A stretch of 64,000 nucleotides of DNA, from the NCBI GenBank assembly GCA_973895155.1, contig OZ316891.1, forward strand, positions 5,146,001 through 5,210,000, read 5' to 3'. Position 1 is the stretch's first letter, and each line of letters opens with the position of its first letter. The stretch comes from Marsupella aquatica (Eukaryota > Marchantiophyta). Both the position numbers and the translations under genes were made by a program. Under the pieces are notes generated by a model, which had not been told where the DNA came from, did no database searches, and saw only the letters and a program-made list of their open reading frames with translations. This document shows positions 21,890 through 35,000 of this stretch, piece by piece.

Positions 21890-24800
21890 TGTCGCGCCCC
21901 TAACCCGGGCCTTAAATCCAATTTAGTTCCATGGGGCGACCTTGACCACCAGTAGGGGTGAGGGTTCGGGCGAGGAGGTGTGTAGTGGCCTCGATTGACC
22001 CTAAGTCGGGCTAAGGCAATATACTTACTGGTATAACATTCACGCAACTCGTACTAGTCATAGGTATATTTGTTTTCCACCACTGGAATATTCCCACAGT
22101 TAGTGACTCGGACTAACTCCCGGCTTGGGGCTTTCAAGCCATCGATGCGACAAAACCTTGTGACATGCAATGGGTGGCAATCCGTACCATTAGTTTGCAC
22201 CTGGTACGTCCCTTGAAATGGCGCCTTTGCCCAGACAAAGCATACACACAACACCAGTTACTTGCGAAAATATTAGAGGGAAAAGACTACATTTACTCAG
22301 CAAAGAATCAGTTTACATAGTTGACTCGACTTCTAAGGGGGTCAGCGGGCCCAACGGCAGTTGATGCCCAGTCTCTATGAGGCCCCGCCCTGCACTTGCC
22401 CAGCAAGCTTGACTTTGGCTCTCACTCCTTGGTGCGCTCTGACCCTGCTCAGGCCGGGACTCCCCGTGCCTCGCCTTTCCTTACGCTGAGATAACTAAGC
22501 CTTCTCCCCTTCCCACAACGGAAGGGAGAGCCTAAATACTACGGTGGTGGAAAGGAACCGAAAGATACTACCTTCCGGGGTAATGCCTACTGACTAACTA
22601 CCCTCTGACTAGCCGGCCGCACTCCTCTGACCGGTTGACTGTTGACGACAAGGGCGCTAACCAAAATGGCAGCAGCTAAGTCTACTGACCAAAATCTAGT
22701 CCGTTGATGGACTCGATCCTACGTTGGCTGATCCTAACTGATCCGGTCCTAATTCTTCCTACTGTGCCGCTAATCGACACCTAATGATAGCTATTCTGTC
22801 GTTACGCCTAACCAGAAGATGCTGCTGACTCAACCGCTTTGCGTGACGCCTGCTTCCTCCCTTCGCTAACCACCCCTTACGTGCGAGCCGTGGTCGGACC
22901 AGGGTTTGTCCCTCTGTCGGGGCGAGACCTCTAGCCGCCTTGATCAGAGGTGGGCCCAAGTCTTCACCGCTGGAGGACAAGCAGGGTAATGCAGTCCTGT
23001 AAGGCCTTGTTGTCTCGCACCGCCTCCTCAGCCTTGTTGGCAGCTTCATCGGCCTCTGTCTGGAGCCGTGCTACCTCCAGGTTGAGCTGGTTAATGGAGT
23101 CACGATGGGTCTGGTTCTGCGTCAACAATTTATCCCGTTCAGCGGAGAGACTACCTACCTACTGAGCTGTTTGTAGGAATTGGTTGTTGAGGTCGGTGAG
23201 GCTGGTAACCCGGGCCGAGGATTCCGAGCGCAACTGAAGCACGGTATCATCCATCTTCTTGAGATCCGCTTGCGCCCTGCTTAACTCCTGGGTTAGTCCG
23301 TCCCGATGTTCAACGGTGCGGACTAACTCCTCACGGTGGGTAGTGGCCTCCTCCTCGAGGTGTTCTACCAGCATTTGGAGGCGCCCGATCTCATTCCCCT
23401 TTGCCATGAGTTCTTCTTCCAAGCGGCTTACGATCCGTGGTTGGTGCTCTAACATGAAGAAGGCTGGTTGAAAGTACGCCGAGACTTGTTGTCCGATGTA
23501 CGTCGCCAGCTCCCTTGATAGAGTCTGACTAAACTTCTGGACCAGGTCGTAGGCCATGGTCCCTGGGGCTACTTGGTAGTCCTCCATCCTCTCGGGTACC
23601 GGTGGTTCCTCGGGCGGGGCAACAAGCTCCTTCGTAGTCTGCGCTGGGGAGGGGAAGGTTTCTTCAAGTGGTGGAGGGATTGGAGGTGGTTGTACTGGGG
23701 GTAGCGGAGGCTCGACGGAAGGGGGCGGCGGAATTTCAACCAGGGGAGGTGACGGAGTATTAGTCGGGGCTTCCGGCTTGGGGTTTTCCCGAGGCGAGGT
23801 AGTCCGCTCATTTGGGGTAGCCTCCTTCGTAGCGGGGGTGACATTAGTCGGAGCTGAGGTGGCCATATTCTTTCCCCTGGCCTCCCGCCGTGCTTTGTAC
23901 CAGGCAAGGATGATGGCGATATGACTTCCCAGGTAAGTCTTCCCCCGATAGCCATACCTCCCTGAGCCCGCTTAAGCTCTCCCGAGAACCTTCGGTAAAA
24001 GAATTGGGCCCAGTTCCGCCGTTTGTATTGTTCCACGGGCATGATCGTGCAGAGGGAGATCTCGGATCGTGGCTCAATCATGTGTAGGGTAGTCCATATG
24101 AAGTTAAGCCGCTCCATGCAAATTAAGTTGGTGCACGACCCCTGCTTGTATCCGTTGTTTGTCTTACCTTCGGGTTTGAAGTGCCGAGGTGTATACTCCT
24201 TATCCCAAATTCGGAGTTCAACCGGCACCGGCCCGATTGGCAGGCAGAAGATCTGTGCTAACCAATGCTCCGTGAGTGATAAGGTCTGCCCTAAAACCTT
24301 AGTGGTCGATGCGTCGGTGTTGAAATTGGAGATGAACTCATAAATCTCCTTTGGCCCGGCCGCGCACGGTCTCCATAGCAAGTGAGCAAACTGCTCCAAC
24401 TGATGCTCCTTGAGATAGTCCGCGTGGTCGAGTTTCTTGATCGCGATCCAGACTACCTCGGGAATGCAAATTACCTGTAATAAGTTAGACTTGGGATTAT
24501 CCGGGGGCCGTCCAAGGGGCCGTCGGGTCTGGTTGGCCGGGGGGTTTGCCGGGGCAGGTGCAGGAGCGGCGTTGGTTCGCGTTGTCGAATCGGGGGCCGG
24601 TGTCGTTCTTGCCCACTTACGAGAACGCTGCTCGAGATGCGGACTAACTCGCTCGGAACCCGAAGAACACTCGGTGTTGTCCACGGGACGGGCTTGGGAC
24701 CGGTTTGGAGGTATGCCGGTGGTCATCGGTTGAGGCGTTGGTGGTGTCGGTGTAGCCATATCCCAGTTGAAGGCGTTGGAGCTTTCCCCGAGGAACATAA

Positions 24801-25759
24801 GATTACGCGCCACTTCCCGTTGTCTGCTGATGTCTTCTTGGCGCTTTTCGGCTGCGATCTGCTGGTCTAGGTACTCCGGGATCTTGTCGAACTTTGCTTG
24901 AGTAAGCCGCTGGATGCCCTTCAGCCTAAAGAACTTTGCGGGGACTTCAAGAATCGCCTCTGCTACCGATCTAAGCCCTTCCTCGTTGAGATATAGCTCG
25001 GTGATGTAGTCTCGCAACTCGTTGTAGCTGGAATCCCTGGTGATGGCTGTCTTCTCGCAATTAACCTGTGCTACCTTGAATTGGCCACCAGCTTTGCGTA
25101 TCTTCGTTCATAAGCGGCTTTCTTGGGACAAGAGTACCAGTAAGTCTCGGAGAACTTAGCACCTACCTCGCCAAACAAGGTCCAAAATCCCAAGGCTGTA
25201 AGGGTCATACTAACCTTTGTAGTCCGGTTTGTCGAGTCCGCGTTCCCGCTGTTCGGTTCGCTTACTGGTGGAGGCCTTCCTCGTCCTGACTAAATCTTGC
25301 CACAACCCGCTCTTATCCCTCGATGATCTCCTCGTAAAGGTCAGCTTGATTCGAGCAAGAAGGCGAGAAAATGGCAGCGTCCGTAAATTCCGAAAGGTAG
25401 AAATGAGAAAATGGCCCGCAACGCCATCGACTCCTCTCTTATGGAGGTGCCAGGGTGAGCTCGAGCGTGAGAGGGCTAGGCCGTTTTGGTCGTTGATAAT
25501 GAGCTGAAGTCGGCGTCTCAGTCCAAGCGTGATTCTTCTAACGGATTTTTACTCCGCCGCCGCCACTATACCTCGGTTGAGCGTAATAATCCTCTTCCTT
25601 AATTTGTAATCATTCGGTCAACTACCCTACTCCTAATCTATTCATAATGGCAAAAGACGGCTATTCGTGCTATTCTATGCTACGGCTACGGTCCTAATGA
25701 CCGTATAAGACCTAATCTATGACCTGCGTGCGGTTAAGTGACACGTTACCCGTGTCACA
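21890..25759 (-). mobile_element. Nested insertion with TG..CA ends and 5-bp target duplication
   Basis: The insert starts TGTCGCGCCCCTAACC and ends CCCGTGTCACA. It is flanked on both sides by ACCAG (21,885-21,889 and 25,760-25,764). Removing it joins a reading frame into GHPIRKTSEPCLIHYREDL, which supports the boundaries. TG..CA ends with a 5-bp duplication are typical of LTR retrotransposons. However, I could not find a direct repeat between the first and last few hundred bases, so either the LTRs are very short or diverged, or one side is truncated or recombined. The only gene-like content is a leftward frame (22,975-25,017). The region 21,890-22,975 shows no coding potential. Confidence 0.65.
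22975..25017 (-). pseudogene. Gag-like proline-rich, coiled-coil transposon protein, frameshifted
   Basis: The leftward frame starts MRDYITELYLNEEGLRSV. After a charged N-terminal region and a proline/alanine-rich linker comes a domain with HADYLKEHQLEQFAHLL, VLGQTLSLTEHWLAQIFCLP and RRNWAQFFYRRFSGELKRA. At a run of five C on the plus strand (23,942-23,946) the frame shifts. It then continues as KTYLGSHIAIILAWYKARR, a proline-rich segment (about 23,840-23,580) and a long coiled coil (about 23,520-22,975). The coiled coil is cut by a TAG at 23,159-23,161. The core domain appears to align with the one at 20.3-20.9 kb, though I judged this by eye. No protease, reverse transcriptase or integrase is present. 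I infer a structural (gag-like) protein of a non-autonomous element; its true function is unknown. Confidence 0.5.
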
Positions 25760-25963
25760 ACCAGTGAGCCCTGTTTGATTCATTATCGTGAGGACCTTTT
25801 TCGTCGACAGTATTTGAAGGGACAGAGGACCAAAGGGAAGATAGCCCTTGGTTATGTAGCTTGCCTCCCTCTACTTGTAGTCGACCCTCCTCTATTACAG
25901 TATGAGATTAGTATTTTATTTTGCAGACTTTTACTTAGCTTTGACTATTTGACTATCCCTTAG
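25760..25963 (+). pseudogene. 3' remnant of the interrupted gag-like protein
   Basis: The frame EPCLIHYREDLFRRQYLKGQ runs to a stop at 25,963. It joins the 20.3-21.9 kb protein when the nested insert is removed. Confidence 0.45.
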
Positions 25964-26002
25964 TCAAAGTTGACTTTTACTTTACTTAGTTTAGACTTAG
26001 AA

Positions 26003-26026
26003 AATGAAGAGACATGTCTCTTCATT
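26003..26026. repeat. Perfect 24-bp palindrome
   Basis: The arm AATGAAGAGACA is followed directly by its exact reverse complement. A smaller inverted repeat (gtctca/tgagac) follows near 26,070. It lies downstream of the decayed gag-like element, possibly in its terminal repeat or control region. Confidence 0.85.
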
Positions 26027-27459
26027 CTCCTTAGCCCGTGGGCAATCTCATGTACTTATTGTGATACCAGTCTCATTTTGAGACAGTGTGGATAGTTATT
26101 TGCATCTCCTCATCTTGGAGTTTTGTCCCTTGTACGTGTAATGCAATTTTGCAAGGAAAATTTGTATTCCTTGAAATTTGATTACTTGTGCTAGGAGTCT
26201 ACCCCTCCTTCATATGGTAATGCATGTTGCAATTGCCGTAAGAAGTAAAACCCATAAAAATACAGTTTGTGGAATGTATTAGAAGATCCGTTGGTCGGTG
26301 CCTAATCCAAACTACAACATTTGTTGTCCATTTTTGTATTTACATGAAGGACTTATCTTTGTAAGATAAGTATTGCATGTAATCAAGAAAGAGAAATCTA
26401 TATGTTAATTAAGAAGTAGCGACATTCTTAATTCAAGAATTTGAAGTACCATTGTGGCATATTGAATGTGCATTAGTTTTCCTTTGGAATTATGCATCGC
26501 TGAAAAAGGAAACATGCAGCCGGCATTTTAATGACACACTACTATACACACAATCCAAAACTTATCTTGGGTTTTGTGAGCATAGACACTTCTTAAACTT
26601 AGATTTACGATAGAAACCTAGAGAGTAGTTATAGCAAGGTTATATTTGACTTATGAACGTCTCAAATAATGTCATAGCTCTTTCTTAAGACATGGTGACG
26701 GAGTCAAATATTGTTAAACTATACCTCTAAAAGCTCTAAGATTCTATTATTCAGCAAATGTCCATTTTGTTCCTATTTTGTTAATTTCCTGTGTTTTGTT
26801 TAAGATCCTATTTTTCTTATAGATGTTGAGTACCATCTTTAAACCACTCAAAACACTTTAAAACATCTTTTCATCCCATTCTTGTTCTTCCACGGGAACA
26901 AACACCGAGTTTTTAGCATATATTCGATGATATTTGCTTTTGATAGCATACGACACCTAGCACCTATGCCTCCCCACTCACATGACCTACCACTATGTCA
27001 GAGCCTGCTGCACAGAAGAGTGAGGAGAAGTGTTGGTAGTTAATTTCTTTTTGTCACATATACTTCGGGAAGCAGTCGGCAGGCAGTGGATAAGGAGAGT
27101 CATTCCAAGGACCCGTAGCCCTGAATATTGTTCCTGAGCAGCAAGTGCTTGCAGCACTTGAGGGTATAGAAGCTCCATTTTCTCGAAAGCTTGCTCAAAA
27201 GTAAAAGTCTGATTATTGTAGAGGAGAGTGCAAGTTAGAGCTTTTGAAGAGTCACATCTTCCAAAAGAACAATAGTTGAGCTACATTAGCTCAATAGGCT
27301 TGTCAATAGGTAGCATGACTTCTTTGAAGAAAAATGTTTGTTCACAAAAGTCCAGGAAGTTGTTGATATTGGTCAAAATCTGGAGTTGTCAATAACCATT
27401 GGTTACGTTAGAGCAAATGTTAAAAGCCTACAAAATTGGACCAAATTATTTAGATACTT

Positions 27460-27930
27460 TCCTTTTCTTCATGATTTGGCTCAATAGTTGCACAAAAGAT
27501 GTCGTGTTGCCAAAGATCTTGATAAGAAAAAAGATGTCATGCTGCCAAAGATGTCATTAAGAAAAAACATATCATATATGTTGCCAAAGATCATGTCATT
27601 ATGTGAAAGATGTCATGTAGTAAGAAGATGTCATTAAGAAAAATTTCATGTCGCCAAAGGTGATGTTAAGAAAAAATGTTGCTATGTGAAAGATGTCGTA
27701 AAGTAAAAAGATTTCATTGCACCAAAGATGTTGTTAAGTACTAAATGGTTGATAAGTAAAAGAATGTCGTCAGTCAAAGATGTTGTGGAGTAAAAATTTG
27801 AATGTTGTTAAGTACAAAATGGTTGACAATTAAAAAGATGACGTCAGTCAAAGATGTTGTAAAGTAAATGATGTTCTTAAGTACCAAATATTGTTAGTAA
27901 AAGATGTTAAGTAAAAAAGTTGTTAAGTAA
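27460..27930. repeat. Degenerate short tandem repeat (agatgtc/gttaagtaaaa)
   Basis: Words such as aaagatgtcat, gttaagaaaaa and gttgttaagtaaaa recur every 20-35 bp with many substitutions over nearly 500 bp. Units are too variable for a clean period. Confidence 0.6.
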
Positions 27931-29851
27931 ATGATGTATATTGTTGCCACTTTTTTGCCACCCCTTGCATCCTGAAACCCCATTGGTAACCCCAAAGTAT
28001 TGGTTACTTTAAGCCTTTTACTTAAAGTTACCACATCCGCATACTTGGCTTTGGCTGCCCCATTTCTGAGACCCCTTTGGGAAACGACACGGGTTGGCTG
28101 ACTTTTCAACAACCTTTCTTTGCCACCCCTTGCATCTTAGAACCCCATTGCACGGCTCAGCCCACTTTTCAGCAACACAATTTGCTTACTCCTTGCATGG
28201 AATCCCTTTGGTAACCTCATCCAAGTTTACTTGGCTCCTTCCTCGCCAACACCATGCCCCCTTGGGGTGGTGGTGTGGTTTGCTACACTTTCCAACATTG
28301 GATGTTTGAGAGTAGGTGGTCCCCTCATATATACTTCTACAGACCTGCCACCCCTGGACCAAATTTTGTCCCAATATTTTGGCCCCCAACCCATGTGTCT
28401 TCCTATGCTAAACAGAGTGGCAAGACATAACGACAATAGAGGGCTTGTCATGGAGTTGGAACCTGGGGCAAGAAATTGAGTTAGGAATGGGACCCTGGGG
28501 TCTCAGGTTTCATTCCACCCCAGGATGTTGCCTACGTTGTTTTTCACAATTTTTGTTTTTAGACAGTGTGGCAAATGTAAGCCTCTCTAAGATAGGAGAT
28601 GCTACAATTATTCTTTATTTCCTGAATTATATCCTGATCATCAGATATCCCTAGATTTACAGACTACGTTAGATTCTGGCAAATGGGGTCCATGATTTGG
28701 TGGGAGAGTGGGGAATGGTATGTAGAGAATCTAGCAAATTTTTGCCAAAAGTGGCAAACACTTTTTTTGGAATTTGTCAAAAAATTGCAACTAAACAATA
28801 CACTGGTTGGATCCAGACAAGGGCCAGGGTCATCTCCGGAGCCATTGTCCTTGTCGCTTCCTCGTCACTCTCCCTCATCGCATTGCAACTCCGCTGTTGT
28901 TGTTGCTTAAAAGCCCTCATGACCTTGGGCTTGATGTAGAGAGCTCCAAAGGGAAAGGAGCTACCCTCCTCCCTCTCTCTTAAAAGCTGTACCCTGCTGG
29001 TACAACTGTACCTCCTTACATGACCTCTATCCCCTATTTAATGCTAAACCTTAATGCTGTAAGGAGGGATGTAATATGCCCTCTACTTCTTCTGTACAGT
29101 ACAACAGTCTGCAAGTACAACAATACCTGCCTTGTGCATCTTTGTGCCCCCTTTAATGCCACTCCTACCTGGCCTGTACCAGATTTCTTCACCTTCCTCT
29201 GGCTCCTTTGTTGTCTCTCTCTTTCCCCTTTTCTTTTTTTTCTCTTATTGGTTCCATTTTTACTGGTTTCAATTTTTCTCACCCACAATGACACACCAAA
29301 TTTGAATTTGAATGACCATCATGCCATTTTTGGGCACAACCTCTTATTATAGTTCTTGATACCTTCCCCTTTTCCAACCTTTCTTTGGCTGCGAAGGTAC
29401 TACACTTTCTTCCATTTATTTGAACATTCAATACTTTTGAATAACATAGAATAGATTGCGGTTCATGAATTATTAGTCTAAAATGGCCTGAACGCCCATT
29501 TTTTGAATGTGAATAAAATAATGAGAAAAATTGTCTTACATGCTTGTCATTTTGACATCCATAATATCCCATCATTTTTTTCATGGACATAAATTTTCTG
29601 GGACCATAGGGTTACCATCTAGAGTCTTCACTAGACTAGAAGCCTACACCCCAACTCTAGCTTATGTTCCCTATTTATTAATATGATTTACAAATGCTCT
29701 GAATAAGATAGGATAACTATTATTTACAAACAAGTTAATTTAGCATTGTCTTGGAGCAGGCCAGCTGTAAAGCACCTCACAAGTTGAGCGAAAGTCACCC
29801 TATAAATGCCCTTTTTACCAGATCCTTGGCAGTGTGATATAATTATATGGC

Positions 29852-32800
29852 TTGACTGACCACAAATTCCAGGTTACAGTAGAGAACCCAAAGTGCAGTA
29901 CAGGACAATTAAGACATCACATTCTGTTGAATATGTTGCAGTCCCGTGTATATGGAGCGATGGCGATCCGTCTAAGCAGCACTTTCCATCTAGCTAGCTC
30001 ACGAGCGTTAGAGAAATGCAGCTCAATAATTGCTCGTCACATGTCCAGTCAGAAGATGTATGTTACTCGTGAAGATATTGTCACCGTCTCCCAAGTAAAT
30101 TGTGTTCTTGTGAATGTTGATCGATCGGACTGGCTCGTGATTGGATTGACTCAGGTTGAAGGCTCTGCTGTACAATCCTCTGTCTATGATACAAGATTGA
30201 AGAAGGTGAGTTGTCTCCGCGTTGGAGGCCATGCAAACAATTTTGTCGGGTCAACTGGTCAATTGACCAAATGAATATATCAGTGCTTCAAAGTACTGAG
30301 ATTGGTTGAGACCTGCTTTGGTCAACATCCGCCCACTGAAAACGGATTTTAGATGGGAGGTCAGTGATGGGAGGGACAGTCTAGCTCGGGAAGCCATTGG
30401 TCTAGAGACGTTTTTTGTTATGGTTGATCTGAGACTGTCTTTGTCTCGTGCAACATCACTCTCAGCGGTGAGAGAATTTCACTTTTCAGCTGGTTAAAAC
30501 AGCATTGCTGTATGTGGACGACCAATTTTCACAGGTGACACTTTCTACTTCAATTCTAGGATCACAATTAATCAAGCCTTATCGGATTTAATCGACACAT
30601 TCTCTAATTCAATCCGGAAGTTTCCTGAGTGTGATCCTATGAAGAACATCCGGGGATGAAGTAGAAAATATCTCTTGTGGTACTATGGGACAGGGGGCTA
30701 GTAAGGAATCTAGGGCAAGCAGAACAATTGAAATAAAAATCAGAACGACTGTGGACACAAATCACTGTATCCATCTTGGATCACTGGCGGGGCTTGTGAG
30801 TGATTTCATGGGCTTGTGAGTGATTTCATTTCATGTTGCAATCTACTGAAATGTTGATCTCGTGTCCAAGTAATGGATGTCAGAGGATGCATGACCGGCA
30901 CAAAATTACTCAAACAAAATTATTCCAGCAAGTGAGCTTCATTGTGGTCTACCGAAGCCGTGAGCACTTTTGTACCGACATGCATGTACCTCAAAATTAC
31001 TCAAACGAAATCACTCAAGCTAGTAAGCTTCGTTGTGGTCTTCCAAACCCTAAACCCTGAGCACTTTCTGTTCGCACCTCAAATGAAAGCTCTAGCTCTC
31101 TACTCGGGACGGATCTGTACCTTTTCTATCAGATGCACTTGTGGCTGGGTACGTTGCAACACTCGCAATCATGCTATTCATATAAAGTGAAAGAGAACCG
31201 TGGATCGCTCCCTCCAAACTACAATCCATCATCATTTTCGTCTCTGCCTGCCATGCAGGAAGTTGGGCCATTGATTACATTCTACCTTCTAGAAGAATTT
31301 GAGAAATACCTCTTGCAGTTATCTGAAACCTTGCAATTCTACGTAGTGCCTAACAAGCTACTTGTAGAATTTTGAAAAATTTAATTAGGATTGAAAGATC
31401 TAAAACAGTGAAGCTACCTTTGAAAGTAATAGAATAACAGAAGACTTAATTACCTTAAGTTGTAAAATCTATATCTGGGTTGCTTTCTTGTTAGCACCGG
31501 TCCTTTTAGAAAAATACAAGAAGTACCCTACGTATGTAGAGCAGAGATCTACAGTTGCGTCACTGATTAGAATCTAGCTTCTAGAAAAGTTTGAGAAATA
31601 CCTGTTGCAGTTATCTGAAACCGTGCAACTACGCTCTACGGAGTCATGTAGATCTACATGCTGCAGTCATGTAGAATCTTGAATTATAGGATTGAGATAT
31701 CTGAGACAGGTGAAGACTAAGCTTGAAGTTGTAAAATCTGAATCTGCGCTGCTTTCTGTCAGCAAGAGTAATTCTAGATGAACACAAGAAGTACCTTAAA
31801 TGTGTAGCAGGTACCTTCTCACGACCACTTCTAGAAGAGTACTTAAGTGAGATTCGTATCTGACAAGTGACAACACTAGTGAGATCTGGTACAAAATATA
31901 TGCACTAATTGCACATCAAAATGGGACCACTTACATAAGGCACTTACCATGTCACACATCAAAATGTGACCACTTACAGAAGGCACAAACTATGTCACTG
32001 GATACCATATAAACCTAAATATTTTGTTTACATCACTTAGAGTTTTCTAAAGGAGTACCTTGCTGTTGGTTTTTTATGTGCTGCCTACTATATATAGGGG
32101 TGCGTACACAACCTTGTGCAGACCACATCTCCTGGTAATTAAGTCCGGCTTCTCCTTGATGCTATGCACTGCCAAGTTACGGAAACTGGCAACTACATAG
32201 TTTACAAAACACAGTTCAGTTGAAGTTCTGCCCCAAACATATTGTCATGAGCATTAAATATAGTTGAAGTATGCGAATACAAATAACCTGGATGGATTGA
32301 GGGGTTTGTTATGAAGCCCCTAGGCAAGCCAAATATCAGTACGAGATTGCCCTATGTGTTCTATAATTGTGATTGGTACATGACTGTGTTAGTCGAACAG
32401 AATTATACCAGAATCGCAGACAATGAACTTGACCCATGGCCCCGAGGGGGTTATGAAATATAATCTCTGAGAGCAGTGTGCCCAAGGGGGGCAGCCTTTG
32501 ATGGCCCCCCAAGTGACCATGGATGAATGTCTGAGCATAACCCCCAAGTGCAGTATTCCTCAATTTGTTTCATGCAAAAGTACCCCTGAAAATGGGCAAT
32601 GCCCTACGAGAGCTAGCCAGGGGGCAGAAATCCATCAACCCCCGCCCCCACCCCCCCAAGCTGGCAGAGAGGGGTTTAATCAAGACATTAATTCAATCTA
32701 TTGTGCCCAAATAACATTGGTCACTGGCCTGGTTTTAGACATAGTTTTGCATGGTTTGTATCTTAGTTATTGCACACCAAAATGTGACAGTGACAGTGTG

Positions 32801-34842
32801 AATACAATGGAATCCATCTGAATATATTGCAAAATCCATGGGAGCATTTTGACAAATCCAAAGGTCTATCCTGGCTCCATTTTCCCATGTTGAAATCAGC
32901 ATAAGCTTATTATTTTAGTCTGTTTAAAATCAGTATAAACTCAGTTATTTTGTCCAAGTACACCTTATATTTTACAATCTGATGTGCAATTAACATGTGC
33001 TAAAAGGGGTGCATTATTTTGCATCCCCTCTGATTCATATCCCCAAAGTTTTTTGCCTGAAAAGCCCAATTGAAATTCATCCAAAAAGCCAACATACAAA
33101 AAGGGTGGCACACAATTCAAGAGGGGGTCAGCAAGGGGGGGGGGGGACCAAAGGTTGAGTAGCCACAGGAGGGGAGAGGCTGGCACCAGGAGTGAAGCAG
33201 GCCCCAAAGAAAGGAAGCCAATTAAACCAGAAATTTAACCACTACAAAGGGATCAGCTAACCCCAAAAGATTGGCCAGTGAACAGGTGCAGGCGGGGCAC
33301 CTAACAATGAATCCAGGATAGAAAGAACTATCAGAAAGAACTTTCAGTACGACTTCTACTCTTACAAAGGGATCACATTCATGGTGGTGTAGGCTGGAAT
33401 GGCTGGACCTGCAAAATGTCAGTCATGAATTTCACAGAGAGCATTCCATGATCCCTAGTTGATGATCATGTCATTGATACTCTTATTCATATCCCGCTCT
33501 GATTCGTATCCATGGCATACTTGGGGCAAAGAATGACGTCCCCGTATTGGGATCGCACCTCATTTTTTCCGGTTCATATGGTCGTAGAGCTCGACTGAGA
33601 ATAATCATTTTTCAGCACAATCTAAAGGCTGAGCAGAGCAGCTGCTGGCCTGCCCAGTAGTGTTAGTAGCTGGCCTGCCAGACGAAAGCTGCTCGCAGAA
33701 GTGACAGTCTGCTGCAATGCAATGCAAAGTTTTGCAATGTTGTAGCCCTGAGTAACGTGGTGCTGAATTGTTGTGCGCGTGCTGCATGACTTGTTGAGGG
33801 ACTGTGCTGGATCCCTGACTCCACCAAGCATGGCACGCTTGGAGTCAGTTGAATCTGCTTTGTCAGGAAGAAAGCTGGTCGGCTATGGTTATCAGTAGCT
33901 GGGTGTGCTGCAAATTTCCATCCGCATCGTGCGCTAGATCGCCTGGGTCCACTGGTGTCTGGACTTCCAGGCTCCCGCCCGTCTCAATCTCTCTCTGTGG
34001 GATTCTCGCCAATTCACTGGTCTCAATGTAGGTACGAATTCCGTCCCTTGCTCCTTTAGTCCTCGTCCTTCAAGTAGGTAGGCGACCAGAAACTTATCAG
34101 TTATCACCTCTTCATTCATGCATTCAGCCCATCTATCACTCACACATGTGTGCACCTTTATGTCCCTTGTCCTCGCCAGAGCTCGCATTGAATTCTTCCA
34201 TCTGAGTTTCCGAGTCAAGTGCTCTGATTGGCCTGTCATCTCTCTTCCCTGTCCCCTGGCAACACTCCTCCGTCTGCTCTCAGGTTGCTATTCTTCCAGT
34301 ATTGAGTATTGAGCTTCATAATTATCTAACGTTTTTCGAGCAAGAGTACTCTCATCTGGATTGGTATGACCACTTTGACGTGTGCTGAGAGACAAAAAAA
34401 TTGAATTCGAAGCAAGCGCTGGGTTCCTTGTAATTCGTGCAAGTTTGGATTTGAACTGTATCGCATTGTACAGCTCTCGGTAGTGTAATTTCTTCACGCG
34501 TGGAACATGAACCAAATCAGATCGTGATCGAACACAGTCCTCGTCTCTCTGACGGGCCAGTTCTCTTCATCATGGTACCTCTCTATCGACACAAGAGTTC
34601 GATCAGCCGTCGTTGACTTACCTCAGCCTTCACTTTCCCTGATGTTGCTGAATGAGATGGATGTGTGCGCATTCGCAGGTTTGGACCCAATGCGCCGGTG
34701 CAGCATGAGTATGGCCTACTGTCAGGACATCCTGAGCTTTGAGCTTGAGCTCCCGCTTGAACTGCAGCTCCTGATTACTTTTGGCGCTGATGGTTTGATT
34801 TCTAGGAGTTGATTCGATGAAATTCGAACAAGCTCAACTGAG
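29852..34842. other. Spacer without a supported gene
   Basis: The longest frame (29,852-30,274, + strand, 140 codons) contains MAIRLSSTFHLASSRALEK and MYVTREDIVTVSQVNCVLV but matches no family I know and has no clear exon partner. The terminal motif of a MITE-like repeat (aattgcacatcaaaatg) appears near 31,905 and, inverted, near 32,975. A run of G occurs near 33,137. Nothing else is supported. Confidence 0.45.
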
Positions 34843-34850
34843 AAGTCGTT

Positions 34851-35000
34851 CAATGTCTTAGAAGGAGAACGGAACATCATAGTCGAGTCAACCGAAGGGA
34901 GCTTGGAGGAACCAATAGGTTAAACTGAGAGCTTGTTCAATATCTTAGAAGGAGAACGGATCATCCCAGACGATTCAAGCGAAGGAGCTTGGAGAAACGA
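34851..35000 (+). repeat. 87-bp tandem duplication in the permease leader
   Basis: caatgtcttagaaggagaac (34,851) and caatatcttagaaggagaac (34,938) begin two similar copies that end with gagcttggaga(a/g) next to the permease start codon at 35,000. The copies differ at scattered positions. Confidence 0.8.

Larger units (their letters stand above)
25964..29851. other. Repeat-rich spacer without a supported gene
   Basis: This probably begins with the tail of the older element, including a perfect palindrome at 26,003-26,026. Later there is a degenerate microsatellite-like block (27,460-27,930) and two copies of a short phrase, gccaccccttgcat (near 27,957 and 28,123). Open frames are short and overlapping, with no family resemblance. 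Confidence 0.5.

Noticed and set aside
21890-25759. Ordinary LTR retrotransposon
   Set aside because: I compared the two ends by eye and found no direct repeat, and no protease, reverse transcriptase or integrase motif is present, so I report only the borders.
29852-30274. 140-codon plus-strand frame as a gene
   Set aside because: No recognisable motif, no exon partner and no supporting context; length alone is not enough.
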